This document shows, in pieces, positions 46,899 through 55,421 of a stretch of 64,000 nucleotides of DNA (within the stretch, counting starts at the first letter, position 1; every line of letters begins with the position of its first letter). The position numbers and the translations under genes are program-made. Source of the stretch: Chitinophaga pinensis (GTDB lineage: Bacteria > Bacteroidota > Bacteroidia > NS11-12g > UBA955); contig CAMBXL010000005.1 of NCBI GenBank assembly GCA_945871905.1, forward strand, positions 62,001 through 126,000, written 5' to 3'. The notes beneath the pieces are model-generated. The model searched no databases. It had not been told where the DNA came from and saw only the letters and a program-made list of their open reading frames with translations.

Positions 46899-47060
46899 TT
46901 ATTTTTCTAATGGTAAATTCTCGATTTTACTAAAATGATGCTTATCTGTTTTGAAAATGTATAACAACAAAAGTGTAAAGAATACGAAAAACACGATTAA
47001 AGAAATCATTGGATAGACTTCGACGCCTGTTATTTTTTCTAAATAATGAATAAATTTCAT
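46899..47060 (-). CDS. ccoQ: CcoQ-like small membrane subunit (53 residues)
   Basis: This frame runs from ATG 47060 to TAA 46899-46901. It encodes 53 residues: a short amphipathic start (KFIHYLEKITGVEVYP), one membrane helix (ISLIVFFVFFTLLLLYIF) and a charged tail with KHHF. Size, topology and place between ccoNO and ccoP identify it as CcoQ/FixQ, which stabilises CcoP in the complex. Gaps of 23 and 20 bases to its neighbours show it is part of the operon. Confidence 0.85.
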   Translation of the reverse strand: MKFIHYLEKITGVEVYPMISLIVFFVFFTLLLLYIFKTDKHHFSKIENLPLEK

Positions 47061-47083
47061 GTGATTATTTTTTTAAAAAATTC

Positions 47084-49207
47084 TTATTTTTTTTCTGCGC
47101 TAATGTCTGTTCCTAATCTTTGTAAGTATGCAATAAGTGCAATGACTTCTTTTTGTGGCATCGCTTTTATATTGTCTTTTTTCAAATCCGCTACAATTTC
47201 ATTGGCTTGTTTCATTAAATCGTCGTTTGCTACTTTTTCATAACCTGCTTCATAAGGCACGCCTAATGTTTGCATTGCTTTTATTTTAGCTTCCGTAATA
47301 TCCATATCGATATCATTTTCAAACAACCACGGATACTTTGGCATTATCGAACCAGGAGAAATGGAAGTTGGATCGTAGAAGTGATTAAAATGCCAAGCAT
47401 TTGATTTTTTCAACTTTTGGGTTCCTTCTCTCGCCAAATCAGGACCTGTACGCTTACTTCCCCATTGGAATGGATGGTCATAAACATGCTCTCCAGCTTT
47501 TGAATATTCGCCATAACGTGCGGTTTCACTTCTGAACGGACGAACCATTTGTGAGTGACAGGTGTAACAACCCTCTCTTACGTAAATATCTCTACCTTGT
47601 AATTCCAAAGGTGTATATGGTTTAACACTTGCAATGGATGGCACATTTGATTTGATTAAAAAGGTTGGAACAAACTCAACTATTCCACCAATTAAAACCA
47701 CTATCAAACTGAATACTAACAATTGAACTGGACGTCTTTCTATCACTCTATGCCAGTGCTCGTTGTGTTCTGATTTGAATTCTTTTTCTAATGGTGCCGC
47801 TTCTGCATTCTCGTCTCCAATGTATTTACCAATTTTGATGGTTTTAACTAAGTTAACGACCATTAAAACAGCTCCTACAAAATAGATTATTCCTCCAATT
47901 GAACGCAATAAATAGAATGGTTTTAAGTGAACAACAGTTTCTAAAAACTGATATTTTAAAGTGCCATCTGGGGTAAATTCTTTCCACATTAAACTTTGTG
48001 TCCAACCAGCCCAATACATTGGAATAGCATACAACAACATCCCTAATGTGCCTAACCAAAAATGTGAATTGGCCATAGATTTACTATAAAGTGGCGTGTT
48101 AAATAATCGAGGGATCAACCAATACAAAATACCGAAGGTTAAGAAACCATTCCAACCTAAAGCGCCAATGTGAACGTGTGCAACAATCCAATCTGTAAAG
48201 TGGGCAATAGCATTCACATTTTTGAATGATAACATTGGACCTTCAAAGGTCGCCATACCATAAGCCGTTACCGCCACAACCATAAATTTCAATACTACAT
48301 CTTCTCTTACTTTGTCCCAAACACCACGCAAGGTCAATAAACCATTAATCATACCACCCCAACTTGGTGCAATCAACATAATCGAAAACACAACACCTAA
48401 TGACTGTGCCCAATCTGGTAATGAAGTGTAAAGTAAGTGATGTGGACCAGCCCAAATGTATAAAAATATCAATGCCCAAAAGTGAATAATTGACAAACGG
48501 TATGAATACACAGGTCTTTCAGCCGCTTTTGGCATAAAATAATACATCAATCCTAAATAAGGTGTGGTTAAGAAAAACGCAACCGCATTGTGTCCATACC
48601 ACCACTGAACTAGAGCATCTTGCATACCTGCATACCAACTGTAACTTCTGAAAAAACTATAAGGCAACTCAAATGAATTGACCAAGTGAAGAACCGCAAC
48701 AGTTACAAAAGTGGCTATGTAAAACCAGATAGCAACATACAAATGTCTTTCTCTTCTTTTGATAATTGTACCAAACATGTTCCAACCAAACACAACCCAA
48801 ATAATAGTTATTAAAATATCAATAGGCCATTCAAGTTCTGCATATTCTTTTCCTGTAGTAAAACCAGCCAACAAGGTGACTGCTGCCAATACAATGATTA
48901 TCTGCCAACCCCAAAAGTGAATTTTGCTCAACATATGACTGAACATTCTGGCTTTACATAAACGCTGAAGCGAATAATAAACGCCCATAAAAATTCCATT
49001 TCCTACAAATGCAAAAATGACTGCATTGGTGTGGAGTGGTCTAACTCTACCAAAGGTCGTTTGAGCTAAATTGAGATTTAACTGAGGATACACCAATTGG
49101 AATGCAGCTAGTAACCCTACTAACATACCAACTAATGCCCAAAGCATTGTTGCATAAGCAAACCATTTAACAATCTTATTGTCGTAACTGAATGATTCTT
49201 TTGTCAT
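47084..49207 (-). CDS. ccoNO: cbb3 cytochrome oxidase subunits I and II, CcoN-CcoO fusion
   Basis: The 707-residue protein joins the catalytic subunit CcoN (about 1-455; 12 helices, GHNAVAFF and the AHVHIGALGW haem-ligand helix) to CcoO (about 490-707) with its haem c motif CYTCH in the segment YVREGCYTCHSQMVRPFRSE. Proteobacterial cbb3 has two separate proteins; the fusion is usual in Bacteroidota. It reduces O2 to water with high affinity and pumps protons in the inner membrane. It starts 14 bases after ccoS. Confidence 0.97.
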   Translation of the reverse strand: MTKESFSYDNKIVKWFAYATMLWALVGMLVGLLAAFQLVYPQLNLNLAQTTFGRVRPLHTNAVIFAFVGNGIFMGVYYSLQRLCKARMFSHMLSKIHFWGWQIIIVLAAVTLLAGFTTGKEYAELEWPIDILITIIWVVFGWNMFGTIIKRRERHLYVAIWFYIATFVTVAVLHLVNSFELPYSFFRSYSWYAGMQDALVQWWYGHNAVAFFLTTPYLGLMYYFMPKAAERPVYSYRLSIIHFWALIFLYIWAGPHHLLYTSLPDWAQSLGVVFSIMLIAPSWGGMINGLLTLRGVWDKVREDVVLKFMVVAVTAYGMATFEGPMLSFKNVNAIAHFTDWIVAHVHIGALGWNGFLTFGILYWLIPRLFNTPLYSKSMANSHFWLGTLGMLLYAIPMYWAGWTQSLMWKEFTPDGTLKYQFLETVVHLKPFYLLRSIGGIIYFVGAVLMVVNLVKTIKIGKYIGDENAEAAPLEKEFKSEHNEHWHRVIERRPVQLLVFSLIVVLIGGIVEFVPTFLIKSNVPSIASVKPYTPLELQGRDIYVREGCYTCHSQMVRPFRSETARYGEYSKAGEHVYDHPFQWGSKRTGPDLAREGTQKLKKSNAWHFNHFYDPTSISPGSIMPKYPWLFENDIDMDITEAKIKAMQTLGVPYEAGYEKVANDDLMKQANEIVADLKKDNIKAMPQKEVIALIAYLQRLGTDISAEKK

Positions 49208-49221
49208 ATATTCTGATTTTA

Positions 49222-49398
49222 TTAACTGTGTTTTTCGTTCTCTTTGGATGCACTTGTTGTGCTTTTTATTTCGTCGTCAAATAAGATTCTTACCGATGGT
49301 GTATAAATATCAGTAAACTGACCTTTTCGACTGGCTTTGATAAAAAACCACAAAAAAAGCAAGGCTAATAGTAAACTTGCTCCTATTAAAATTATCAT
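49222..49398 (-). CDS. ccoS: cbb3 oxidase maturation protein CcoS
   Basis: CcoS is needed for cofactor insertion into cbb3. From ATG 49398 the protein has 58 residues: one membrane helix (IILIGASLLLALLFLWFFIKA) and the family block GQFTDIYTPSVRILFDDE. A TTG at 49407 also opens the frame, but the ATG matches known CcoS starts. It is the first gene of the leftward cbb3 operon. A TAnnTTTG box at 49412-49419 gives a leader of only a few bases, and a CRP/FNR-type palindrome lies further upstream. Confidence 0.92.
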   Translation of the reverse strand: MIILIGASLLLALLFLWFFIKASRKGQFTDIYTPSVRILFDDEIKSTTSASKENEKHS

Positions 49399-49411
49399 TA
49401 TTTCCAAGGTT

Positions 49412-49442
49412 CAAAACTAAAAAACTGAGTACCCTTACTCAA
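49412..49442 (-). promoter_or_regulatory. Promoter of the ccoS-ccoNOQPG operon
   Basis: On the minus strand TTG (49442-49440), a 20-base spacer and TAGTTTTG (49419-49412) form a good Bacteroidota promoter. Start of transcription is expected near 49405, seven bases before the ATG. An inverted repeat TGAGT-N5-ACTCA (49426-49440) fills the spacer and might be a second operator. Confidence 0.7.
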
Positions 49443-49460
49443 TGACCGCTGTTAGTTTTT

Positions 49461-49480
49461 AAACTGAGCAATGTCAGTTT
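49461..49480. promoter_or_regulatory. CRP/FNR-type palindrome upstream of ccoS
   Basis: AAACTGA-N6-TCAGTTT is a perfect 7+7 inverted repeat with the TGA-N6-TCA geometry of CRP and FNR sites. Its centre (49470.5) lies 58.5 bases from the end of the -7 box and about 65 from the expected transcription start, a class I activator position. The likely binder is the REC-CRP protein encoded at the end of the same operon. Confidence 0.7.
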
Positions 49481-49550
49481 TTATGAATAAATTGAGCACT
49501 AACTAACCCTCTATCTATCAACTTACAAGCCATAAGTACTAACCATGAAA

Positions 49551-49578
49551 AACAAAAAAAAGGGACCAAAGTCCCTTT
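49551..49578 (-). terminator. Rho-independent terminator after uspA (49608-50432)
   Basis: On the minus strand the stem AAAGGGAC / GTCCCTTT with a TTTG loop (49578-49559) is followed by a T-rich tract (49558-49551). It closes the uspA-ccoI-uspA unit 30 bases after the second uspA and separates it from the ccoS promoter. Confidence 0.85.
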
Positions 49579-49607
49579 CTGTTTTTTTCTATCTTATTAA
49601 TATGGTA

Positions 49608-50432
49608 TTACTTAATAACCAAAACAGGTGAATGGCTAAATTGAATGGCTTTTTTTGAAAAACTCTTGTGAAACAGGTGTTGCCAAAAACTTTCATGGTG
49701 TTTGTAAACCACCAACAAATCAGGCTGAATTTCCAACAAGGCCTCCTCCATTGTTTTAATAGTATCCAAACCCATAACATGCTTAATTCCTACAGTTTGT
49801 AACTTAAACATTTTTTGTAATGCCGATTTAAACGTATTTGTTTTTTTCAAGACTGTATCATCGTAGTGAGTCACACTCAAAACAAGTATTTCACTGAGTT
49901 GGTCACCCAATAAAGTATTCAAAGGTTTTAATTGACTTGTTTCAAGTGTATCCCCATCCCATGCATAGCTTAATTTATCCAACTTCAAATCTTTATAATT
50001 GTTTGGGATAACCAACATGGGTACATCAACCTTATCAACCAAAACTGAACAAACATCACCAAATATCATTTTATCGAATCCTGTTCTTTTTTTGACCCCT
50101 AATACTGAGAGCCAAGGATTGATTTCTTTGATTTTGTCAGAGATAGTTGTTACTAAAAATCCTGAACCTAAATCAAACTCTATTTGCAAGGTAGGAAATT
50201 GTTTTTTCAAAGCCAAGACCGAACGTTTTAAAGCACCCATGGCTCTGTTAAGCGAAATGTCTGCTGAAAAATTTACTAAATTTACATTGTCTGTGATGGC
50301 AGCTGAAGACAAAACGTGGTAAACAAAAAGAGTAGATTGGGTTTTCAATGCCAACTCTGCGGCAATATTAAGCGCATTTTTGGAGGGTTTTGAAAAATCG
50401 TGTGCAGCGAAAATGGTTGTTGTTGGTTTCAT
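49608..50432 (-). CDS. Universal stress protein, two UspA domains (paralogue 2)
   Basis: The 274-residue protein has two UspA modules (about 1-145 and 155-274), as in other tandem Usp proteins. The N-terminal module begins TTIFAAHDFSKPSKNALNIA and ends LVDKVDVPMLVIP; the C-terminal one ends SFSKKAIQFSHSPVLVIK. It is clearly a paralogue of the protein at 52932-53759 (shared WLSVLGVKKRTGFDKMIFGDVC-type block and C-terminus). The ATP-binding GX2GX9G motif is incomplete. It follows ccoI by 78 bases and has a possible -7 box at 50453-50460, but no CRP-type palindrome. Confidence 0.88.
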   Translation of the reverse strand: MKPTTTIFAAHDFSKPSKNALNIAAELALKTQSTLFVYHVLSSAAITDNVNLVNFSADISLNRAMGALKRSVLALKKQFPTLQIEFDLGSGFLVTTISDKIKEINPWLSVLGVKKRTGFDKMIFGDVCSVLVDKVDVPMLVIPNNYKDLKLDKLSYAWDGDTLETSQLKPLNTLLGDQLSEILVLSVTHYDDTVLKKTNTFKSALQKMFKLQTVGIKHVMGLDTIKTMEEALLEIQPDLLVVYKHHESFWQHLFHKSFSKKAIQFSHSPVLVIK

Positions 50433-50510
50433 TGGTTTATTATTAAGATGTTCAAAAATAGCATTTTAAGAGTATATTGTGATTAATTGTGTATTAACTT
50501 TTAACCCTAT

Positions 50511-52922
50511 TTATTTCAATTTATAACTTATTTTAATCCCCACAGTTAACACCCACGTTAAAACCAACATGGTCATGGAACTACTAGGCATTAATATGGC
50601 AGCAATTAAAGGTGACAATTGTGCTGTAATAGCAAAATATAACCCAATAACATTGTATAGTAATGAAAACACAAAACTGATTATTATAACCCATTTTGCA
50701 GCGTTAACAAATTTAAGCAATGTCGGTAATTTCCCCAACTGTTCTGCTTTAATTAACACATCACAAGCCGGAAAAAAACTACTGGTATTGTCGGCAACCG
50801 AAATGGCAATATCTGCCTCTTTTAAAGCAGGGGCATCGTTTAACCCATCGCCTGCCATACAAACAACCTTTCCTTCCTTTTTCAATGACTTTATTAATGC
50901 GACTTTATCCTCAGGCTGTTGTTTTATAAAGACTTTGTTGAACCAATTCCTGTCTATTTCTTGGTTCAACTCTGTGTCGCCACTCGACAAATACAAGTCG
51001 TAATTTTGAACTTTCAATGCTTCTAAAATTGACTTTGTTTCATTTCTAATATCGTGTCTTAACTCAAAATAACCACAATAAACACCGTCTATTTCGACAT
51101 GTATAACACCACTGTTTTGAGCTTCTTTAGAAGATTCTGCCCCTATGAACTTAGCTGAGCCTAAACGAATTAACAAACCATCTACTTCACCTTGTAAGCC
51201 CTTGCCTGCAATATCTGTAAAAGCATTCAGTGTTTTATCTGGTGAATAAGTATAATAAACTTTGCTTAATGCAACACTATAAGGATGGATAGACTGGTGG
51301 CAAACCAACCCCATTTTTTGCTTTTCACTTGAATTTAAATTAGTAGAATCTTCAATAATGTAATGACTGTTGTCGGTCAATGTTCCTGTTTTGTCAAACA
51401 CAATGGTGTCACATTTCCTTAATTGATTAATGGTTTGCTTATTCTTGACAAACAATCCATTTTCTTTCAAACTCCTCAACAAATGACCATTGGCAAAATT
51501 GGTAGCTAATAATAAAATACAAGGACAAGCTACAATCAACACACTCGTTAAAGACTTAAAAGCCTCTCCCACTCCATTCACCTGATATTGATAAATAAAA
51601 GCAAAAGCACTGATAAGCAACAATCCTAGAGTGAAATAATAATTGATATTTTCGGTCAAAGAATCTTCCTTTTCATCCTTTGTTTTCTCCACCGACCAAA
51701 GTTTTACCAAGCGACTATTATCCGTATCAGTCATTAGTTTAAGTTGGGCAGTGTTACCAGCTATTTTTGCACCTGCATATACTTTTTCACCCAAAGAAAG
51801 GGCAACAGGAATGGATTCACCTGTTATAAAACTGTAATCCACTGTTATAAAAGGAGAAACAACCGTAGAGTCAGCAGGCACTAATTCACCATTTCGCAAC
51901 TCAATAATATCATCGCGTTTCAATTGGTGAATATTAACGACCTTAATTTGATTACGCGAAGAAAGCAATCTTGCTGACAATGGAAAATAAGATTTATAAT
52001 CGCGATCGAAAGTGAGTGAATGGTATGTTAAATCTTGAAAATATCGACCTACTAATAATAAGAAAACAATCCCTGTCATGCTATCAAAATAGCCAGATTG
52101 ATGATTGACAAACAATTCATAAAGACTACGCAAAAAAGTAGCAACCACAGCAATCATTACAGGCAAATCGATATTCAATGTTTTCTGTCTGATTGCTTTA
52201 AAAGAACTTTCAAAAAATTCGGTCGAACAATAAAACAAAACAGGTAATGCCAAAACTAAACTGATATAATCGAACCATCTTTTAAGTACAAAACTACTGG
52301 CATCCAAAGACAACCCTAAATATTCAGGAAAGCTCAACATCATAATATTACCAAAAGCAAAACCAGCTATTCCTATTTTTACAGAGCGTTCAGAATACTT
52401 TCTTTTTTTAACTCCTGAAAGATTCGATAAAGTTAAGTCAGGCTTATACCCCAAATGAAACAAAAGAACTACAATTTCCGATAATTTTACACTGGATTGG
52501 TCAACCGTTACCAATAATTCTTTATTGAAAAAATCGACTCTCGAAGAATTTATCCCTGGATTCAGTCGCTCTAATCTTTCTAATAGGTAAATACAAGAAT
52601 TGCAATGCATTCCCGGTATGAAAAAACGATATTGAACCGAATTCCCTTGACTAAAGACAACAAACTTACTAGAAGATTCCTTTTCGTCTAAAAATTCAAA
52701 TTCAGAAACATCCGTTGTTTCAGGTTTTAATCCTTTTTCATTGTCATAATATTGACATAAGTCATTCTGATTGAGCAAATGATACACAGCAGCACAACCT
52801 TGACAGCAGAATCTATTTTCGTTTTTTACAACCGGCTGTTCAACACAGGGCAAACCACAGTGTGTACATTTTACATCTACCTCTGTTTGAATATCACTTT
52901 CATCAATTGTATTGCCTTTCAT
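50511..52922 (-). CDS. ccoI: Copper-transporting P-type ATPase CcoI/FixI
   Basis: CcoI exports Cu+ to the periplasm for CuB of cbb3 oxidase. The 803-residue protein has the CcoI-specific N-terminal Cys-rich region (CTHCGLPC, CCQGCAAVYHLL), an HMA domain (GMHCNSCIYLLERL), eight membrane helices with the CPC motif (IVACPCILLLATNF), the phosphorylation motif DKTGTLTDN, TGES in the actuator domain, HP in the N-domain (QSIHPYSVAL) and GDGLNDAPAL. The gene is 9 bases after the first uspA and is separated from the other cco genes by the second uspA and a terminator. Confidence 0.95.
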   Translation of the reverse strand: MKGNTIDESDIQTEVDVKCTHCGLPCVEQPVVKNENRFCCQGCAAVYHLLNQNDLCQYYDNEKGLKPETTDVSEFEFLDEKESSSKFVVFSQGNSVQYRFFIPGMHCNSCIYLLERLERLNPGINSSRVDFFNKELLVTVDQSSVKLSEIVVLLFHLGYKPDLTLSNLSGVKKRKYSERSVKIGIAGFAFGNIMMLSFPEYLGLSLDASSFVLKRWFDYISLVLALPVLFYCSTEFFESSFKAIRQKTLNIDLPVMIAVVATFLRSLYELFVNHQSGYFDSMTGIVFLLLVGRYFQDLTYHSLTFDRDYKSYFPLSARLLSSRNQIKVVNIHQLKRDDIIELRNGELVPADSTVVSPFITVDYSFITGESIPVALSLGEKVYAGAKIAGNTAQLKLMTDTDNSRLVKLWSVEKTKDEKEDSLTENINYYFTLGLLLISAFAFIYQYQVNGVGEAFKSLTSVLIVACPCILLLATNFANGHLLRSLKENGLFVKNKQTINQLRKCDTIVFDKTGTLTDNSHYIIEDSTNLNSSEKQKMGLVCHQSIHPYSVALSKVYYTYSPDKTLNAFTDIAGKGLQGEVDGLLIRLGSAKFIGAESSKEAQNSGVIHVEIDGVYCGYFELRHDIRNETKSILEALKVQNYDLYLSSGDTELNQEIDRNWFNKVFIKQQPEDKVALIKSLKKEGKVVCMAGDGLNDAPALKEADIAISVADNTSSFFPACDVLIKAEQLGKLPTLLKFVNAAKWVIIISFVFSLLYNVIGLYFAITAQLSPLIAAILMPSSSMTMLVLTWVLTVGIKISYKLK

Positions 52923-52931
52923 GGAATCTAT

Positions 52932-53759
52932 TTATTTTTTGATAACAAGAACCGGAGATTTGGCAAAACGAACCGCTTGTTTAGAAAAACTTTTATGAAA
53001 TAATTTTTGAAAAAAACCATAGTGATGAGCGACAACTACCATCAAATCGGGTTTAATTTTAGCAAGGTAGTTACTTATCGTTTGCGGCTTATCTAAGCCT
53101 TGAATTTGAACCACATCTGTTTTGTGATTATACAAATACTTCGCTAATATCTTTTTGTATTCAATCGCATTTTTTTGAACATTATCATCGTAATGAGTTA
53201 CGTTGATAGCAGAAACTAATTGTTTATCTTTGCTCATCAACTTTTTCAACAAATGGAGGGGAGCAGTTTGCATGTTCAATCCATCCCAAGCATAAACCAC
53301 ATGTTTGGTTTCAAACGATTTAACATTCATAGGAATTACTAAAATTGGCTCATCTACTTTATCGACTAGTTCGGTACATACATCACCGAAAATAACACGG
53401 TCGAGCCCTGAACGTTTTTTAACCCCTAAAATAGTAAGCCAAGGATTGTGTGATTTTATTGCCTCCAAAATAGCAGGAATAACATAAGCATAATTTACGC
53501 TAAAGGTCATGTTCAACTGAGGATAGTCGCGTTTCAAAAAACTAATAGCCCGTCTTATTAGCGTCGTATTTCTCTGAATATCCGAATCGGGAGAATAAGT
53601 ATAGGCATACTCAACATCGGACATTACAGTGATGGGTAAAACATTAAAAATAAACAATCTTGATTGCGTAGCATCTGCTATTTGTGCAGCCACTTTCAGT
53701 GCATTTTTTGAAGCTTCAGAAAAATCATGAGCAAACAATATGTATTTTGACTTTTTCAT
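52932..53759 (-). CDS. Universal stress protein, two UspA domains (paralogue 1)
   Basis: The 275-residue protein has two UspA modules; it opens KYILFAHDFSEASKNALKVA and ends LFHKSFSKQAVRFAKSPVLVIKK. It resembles the protein at 49608-50432 along its length, so the two arose by duplication and now flank ccoI. Its 3' end lies 9 bases from the ccoI start, so it leads the uspA-ccoI unit. Upstream are a TAnnTTTG box and a CRP/FNR-type half-conserved palindrome at the same distance as in the ccoS promoter, so it probably responds to the same signal. Confidence 0.88.
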   Translation of the reverse strand: MKKSKYILFAHDFSEASKNALKVAAQIADATQSRLFIFNVLPITVMSDVEYAYTYSPDSDIQRNTTLIRRAISFLKRDYPQLNMTFSVNYAYVIPAILEAIKSHNPWLTILGVKKRSGLDRVIFGDVCTELVDKVDEPILVIPMNVKSFETKHVVYAWDGLNMQTAPLHLLKKLMSKDKQLVSAINVTHYDDNVQKNAIEYKKILAKYLYNHKTDVVQIQGLDKPQTISNYLAKIKPDLMVVVAHHYGFFQKLFHKSFSKQAVRFAKSPVLVIKK

Positions 53760-53777
53760 TGTAATTATTATTTGTCA

Positions 53778-53785
53778 CAAAATTA
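53778..53785 (-). promoter_or_regulatory. -7 promoter element of the uspA-ccoI unit
   Basis: Minus-strand TAATTTTG matches TAnnTTTG and would start transcription near 53771, about 12 bases before the ATG. No TTG lies at the usual distance, as expected of an activator-dependent promoter. Confidence 0.5.
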
Positions 53786-53826
53786 AATATTAAATGACTC
53801 ATTGATGTGAATTAAAATTAGTTACA

Positions 53827-53846
53827 AAACTGATTATTGTCATATT
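53827..53846. promoter_or_regulatory. CRP/FNR-type site upstream of uspA-ccoI
   Basis: AAACTGA-N6-TCATATT shares the complete left arm and the TCA of the right arm with the ccoS palindrome. The centre (53836.5) is again 58.5 bases from the end of the -7 box (53778). It lies in the divergent region shared with paaA, whose -7 box ends 69.5 bases from the same centre. Confidence 0.6.
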
Positions 53847-53875
53847 TTATAATTATTAAATTCCCTAAAAACAAC

Positions 53876-53906
53876 TTGCATAAAAAAGTGTTAAACTTTA
53901 TATTTG
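53876..53906 (+). promoter_or_regulatory. Promoter of paaA
   Basis: TTG (53876-53878), a 20-base spacer and TATATTTG (53899-53906) match the Bacteroidota consensus; the ATG follows at 53922. A second TATATTTG (53912-53919) sits immediately before the start codon and may be chance. Confidence 0.65.
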
Positions 53907-53921
53907 TAAATTATATTTGAA

Positions 53922-54866
53922 ATGGAAATAAATCTTGAAAAATTGTTTGATGAAAAGTTAGAAAACGAAATTAAAATCGAACCTAAAGATTGGATGCCCG
54001 AAAAGTATCGCAAAACTTTACTTAGACAGATTTCTCAACATGCTCACAGTGAAATAGTAGGTATGCTTCCTGAAGGAAATTGGATTACCCGTGCTCCTAA
54101 CCTTAGAAGAAAAGTAGCTTTACTTGCCAAAGTTCAAGACGAAGCAGGTCATGGTTTATATTTATATTCTGCTGCTGAAACTTTGGGCATGAGTCGTGAT
54201 GAAATGTTCAACGACCTTCACTCTGGCAAGGCAAAATACAGCAGTATTTTCAATTACCCTACATTAACTTGGGCAGACATGGGTGCAATAGGTTGGTTGG
54301 TAGATGGTGCTGCAATTATGAATCAAGTACCACTTTGCAGAACCAGTTATGGCCCATATGCTAGGGCAATGGTAAGGGTTTGTAAAGAAGAAAGCTTTCA
54401 CCAACGTCAAGGATATGAAATAATGCTAACATTGAGCAAAGGAACTCCTGAACAAAAAGCAATGGCACAAGATGCGCTAAACAGATGGTGGTGGCCAAGT
54501 ATTATGATGTTCGGTCCTAATGATGATAATTCTCCAAACACTGCTCAAAGCATGAAATGGAAAATAAAACGTTTTAGCAATGATGAACTTAGACAAAAAT
54601 TCATTGATGTAACCATTCCACAAGCTGAATTATTGGGATTAACAATACCAGATAAGGATTTGAAATGGAATGAAGAAAGAGGTCATAATGATTTCGGAAC
54701 TATCAATTGGGACGAATTCAATCAAGTGGTTGCGGGGAATGGGCCATGCAATAAACAAAGATTAAAAGCGAGAGTAGATGCTTGGAATAAAGGCGAATGG
54801 GTTCGCGAAGCAGCCACTGCTTTCGCTGAAAAAAGAAGTAAAAGAAAAAACACACAAGCTGCTTAA
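53922..54866 (+). CDS. paaA: 1,2-phenylacetyl-CoA epoxidase catalytic subunit PaaA
   Basis: PaaA is the di-iron subunit of the phenylacetyl-CoA epoxidase. The 314-residue protein has both family EX2H motifs: DEAGHG (Glu74, His77) and EESFH (Glu157, His160), plus [23 protein letters not shown] before the first one. Length is normal (E. coli 309). It is followed after 2 bases by paaB and then paaC. The reductase PaaE and the maturation factor PaaD are not in the window, so electron supply must come from elsewhere, if the complex works. Confidence 0.97.
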   Translation: MEINLEKLFDEKLENEIKIEPKDWMPEKYRKTLLRQISQHAHSEIVGMLPEGNWITRAPNLRRKVALLAKVQDEAGHGLYLYSAAETLGMSRDEMFNDLHSGKAKYSSIFNYPTLTWADMGAIGWLVDGAAIMNQVPLCRTSYGPYARAMVRVCKEESFHQRQGYEIMLTLSKGTPEQKAMAQDALNRWWWPSIMMFGPNDDNSPNTAQSMKWKIKRFSNDELRQKFIDVTIPQAELLGLTIPDKDLKWNEERGHNDFGTINWDEFNQVVAGNGPCNKQRLKARVDAWNKGEWVREAATAFAEKRSKRKNTQAA

Positions 54867-54868
54867 AA

Positions 54869-55420
54869 ATGAATCAAAAAGAATGGCCTCTTTGGGAGGT
54901 CTTTATAAGATCCAAACAAGGATTAAACCACAAACATGTTGGTAGTTTGCACGCTGTAGACTATGACATGGCAATAGAAAACGCCAGAGATGTTTACACT
55001 AGAAGAATGGAGGGCGTTAGTATTTGGGTTATAGAGAGCAATCAAATTCACACTAGCGAACCTAATGATCAAGTTGCTTTGTTTGAATCTGCTAATCAAA
55101 AAATATACAAACATCCAACCTTTTATAACCTTCCCGAAGAACTAAACCACACCATGTGGGAGGTTTTTATACAATCTAAACAGGGATTAAATCACAAACA
55201 CGTTGGAAGCTTATACGCTGTAGATGTTGACATGGCAATTGAAACCGCTAGAGATGGTTACACCAGAAGTATAGAAGGCGTAAGCATTTGGGTTGTACAA
55301 AGCAATCAAATTCATGCTAACGAACCTGATGAACAAGATGCTTTATTTGAACCTGCTCAAGACAAAACATATAGACATCCTACGTTTTATATCCTTCCTT
55401 TAGAATTAAACCACATGTAA
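54869..55420 (+). CDS. paaB: PaaB subunit of phenylacetyl-CoA epoxidase, internally duplicated
   Basis: PaaB is a small bridging subunit of about 95 residues in E. coli. Here the 183-residue protein holds two tandem copies of a PaaB unit, offset by exactly 88 residues: WEVFIRSKQGLNHKHVGSL at residue 9 and WEVFIQSKQGLNHKHVGSL at residue 97. About three quarters of the 88 positions agree, and the DNA copies (from 54893 and 55157, offset 264) also match well. Both copies end with HPTFY..LP.ELNH. The frame is intact through the junction. Two bases separate it from paaA and one from paaC. Confidence 0.93.
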   Translation: MNQKEWPLWEVFIRSKQGLNHKHVGSLHAVDYDMAIENARDVYTRRMEGVSIWVIESNQIHTSEPNDQVALFESANQKIYKHPTFYNLPEELNHTMWEVFIQSKQGLNHKHVGSLYAVDVDMAIETARDGYTRSIEGVSIWVVQSNQIHANEPDEQDALFEPAQDKTYRHPTFYILPLELNHM

Positions 55421-55421
55421 T

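Noticed and set aside
49426..49440. TGAGT-N5-ACTCA as another CRP-type site
   Set aside because: The arm and spacer do not fit TGA-N6-TCA, and it lies between the -33 and -7 elements; kept only as a note on the promoter.
50453..50520. CRP-type site for the second uspA
   Set aside because: A -7 box is present at 50453-50460, but the expected position around 50511 has no palindrome.
50569..51003. 144-residue plus-strand ORF inside ccoI
   Set aside because: It is the mirror frame of the conserved P-type ATPase end; no independent support.
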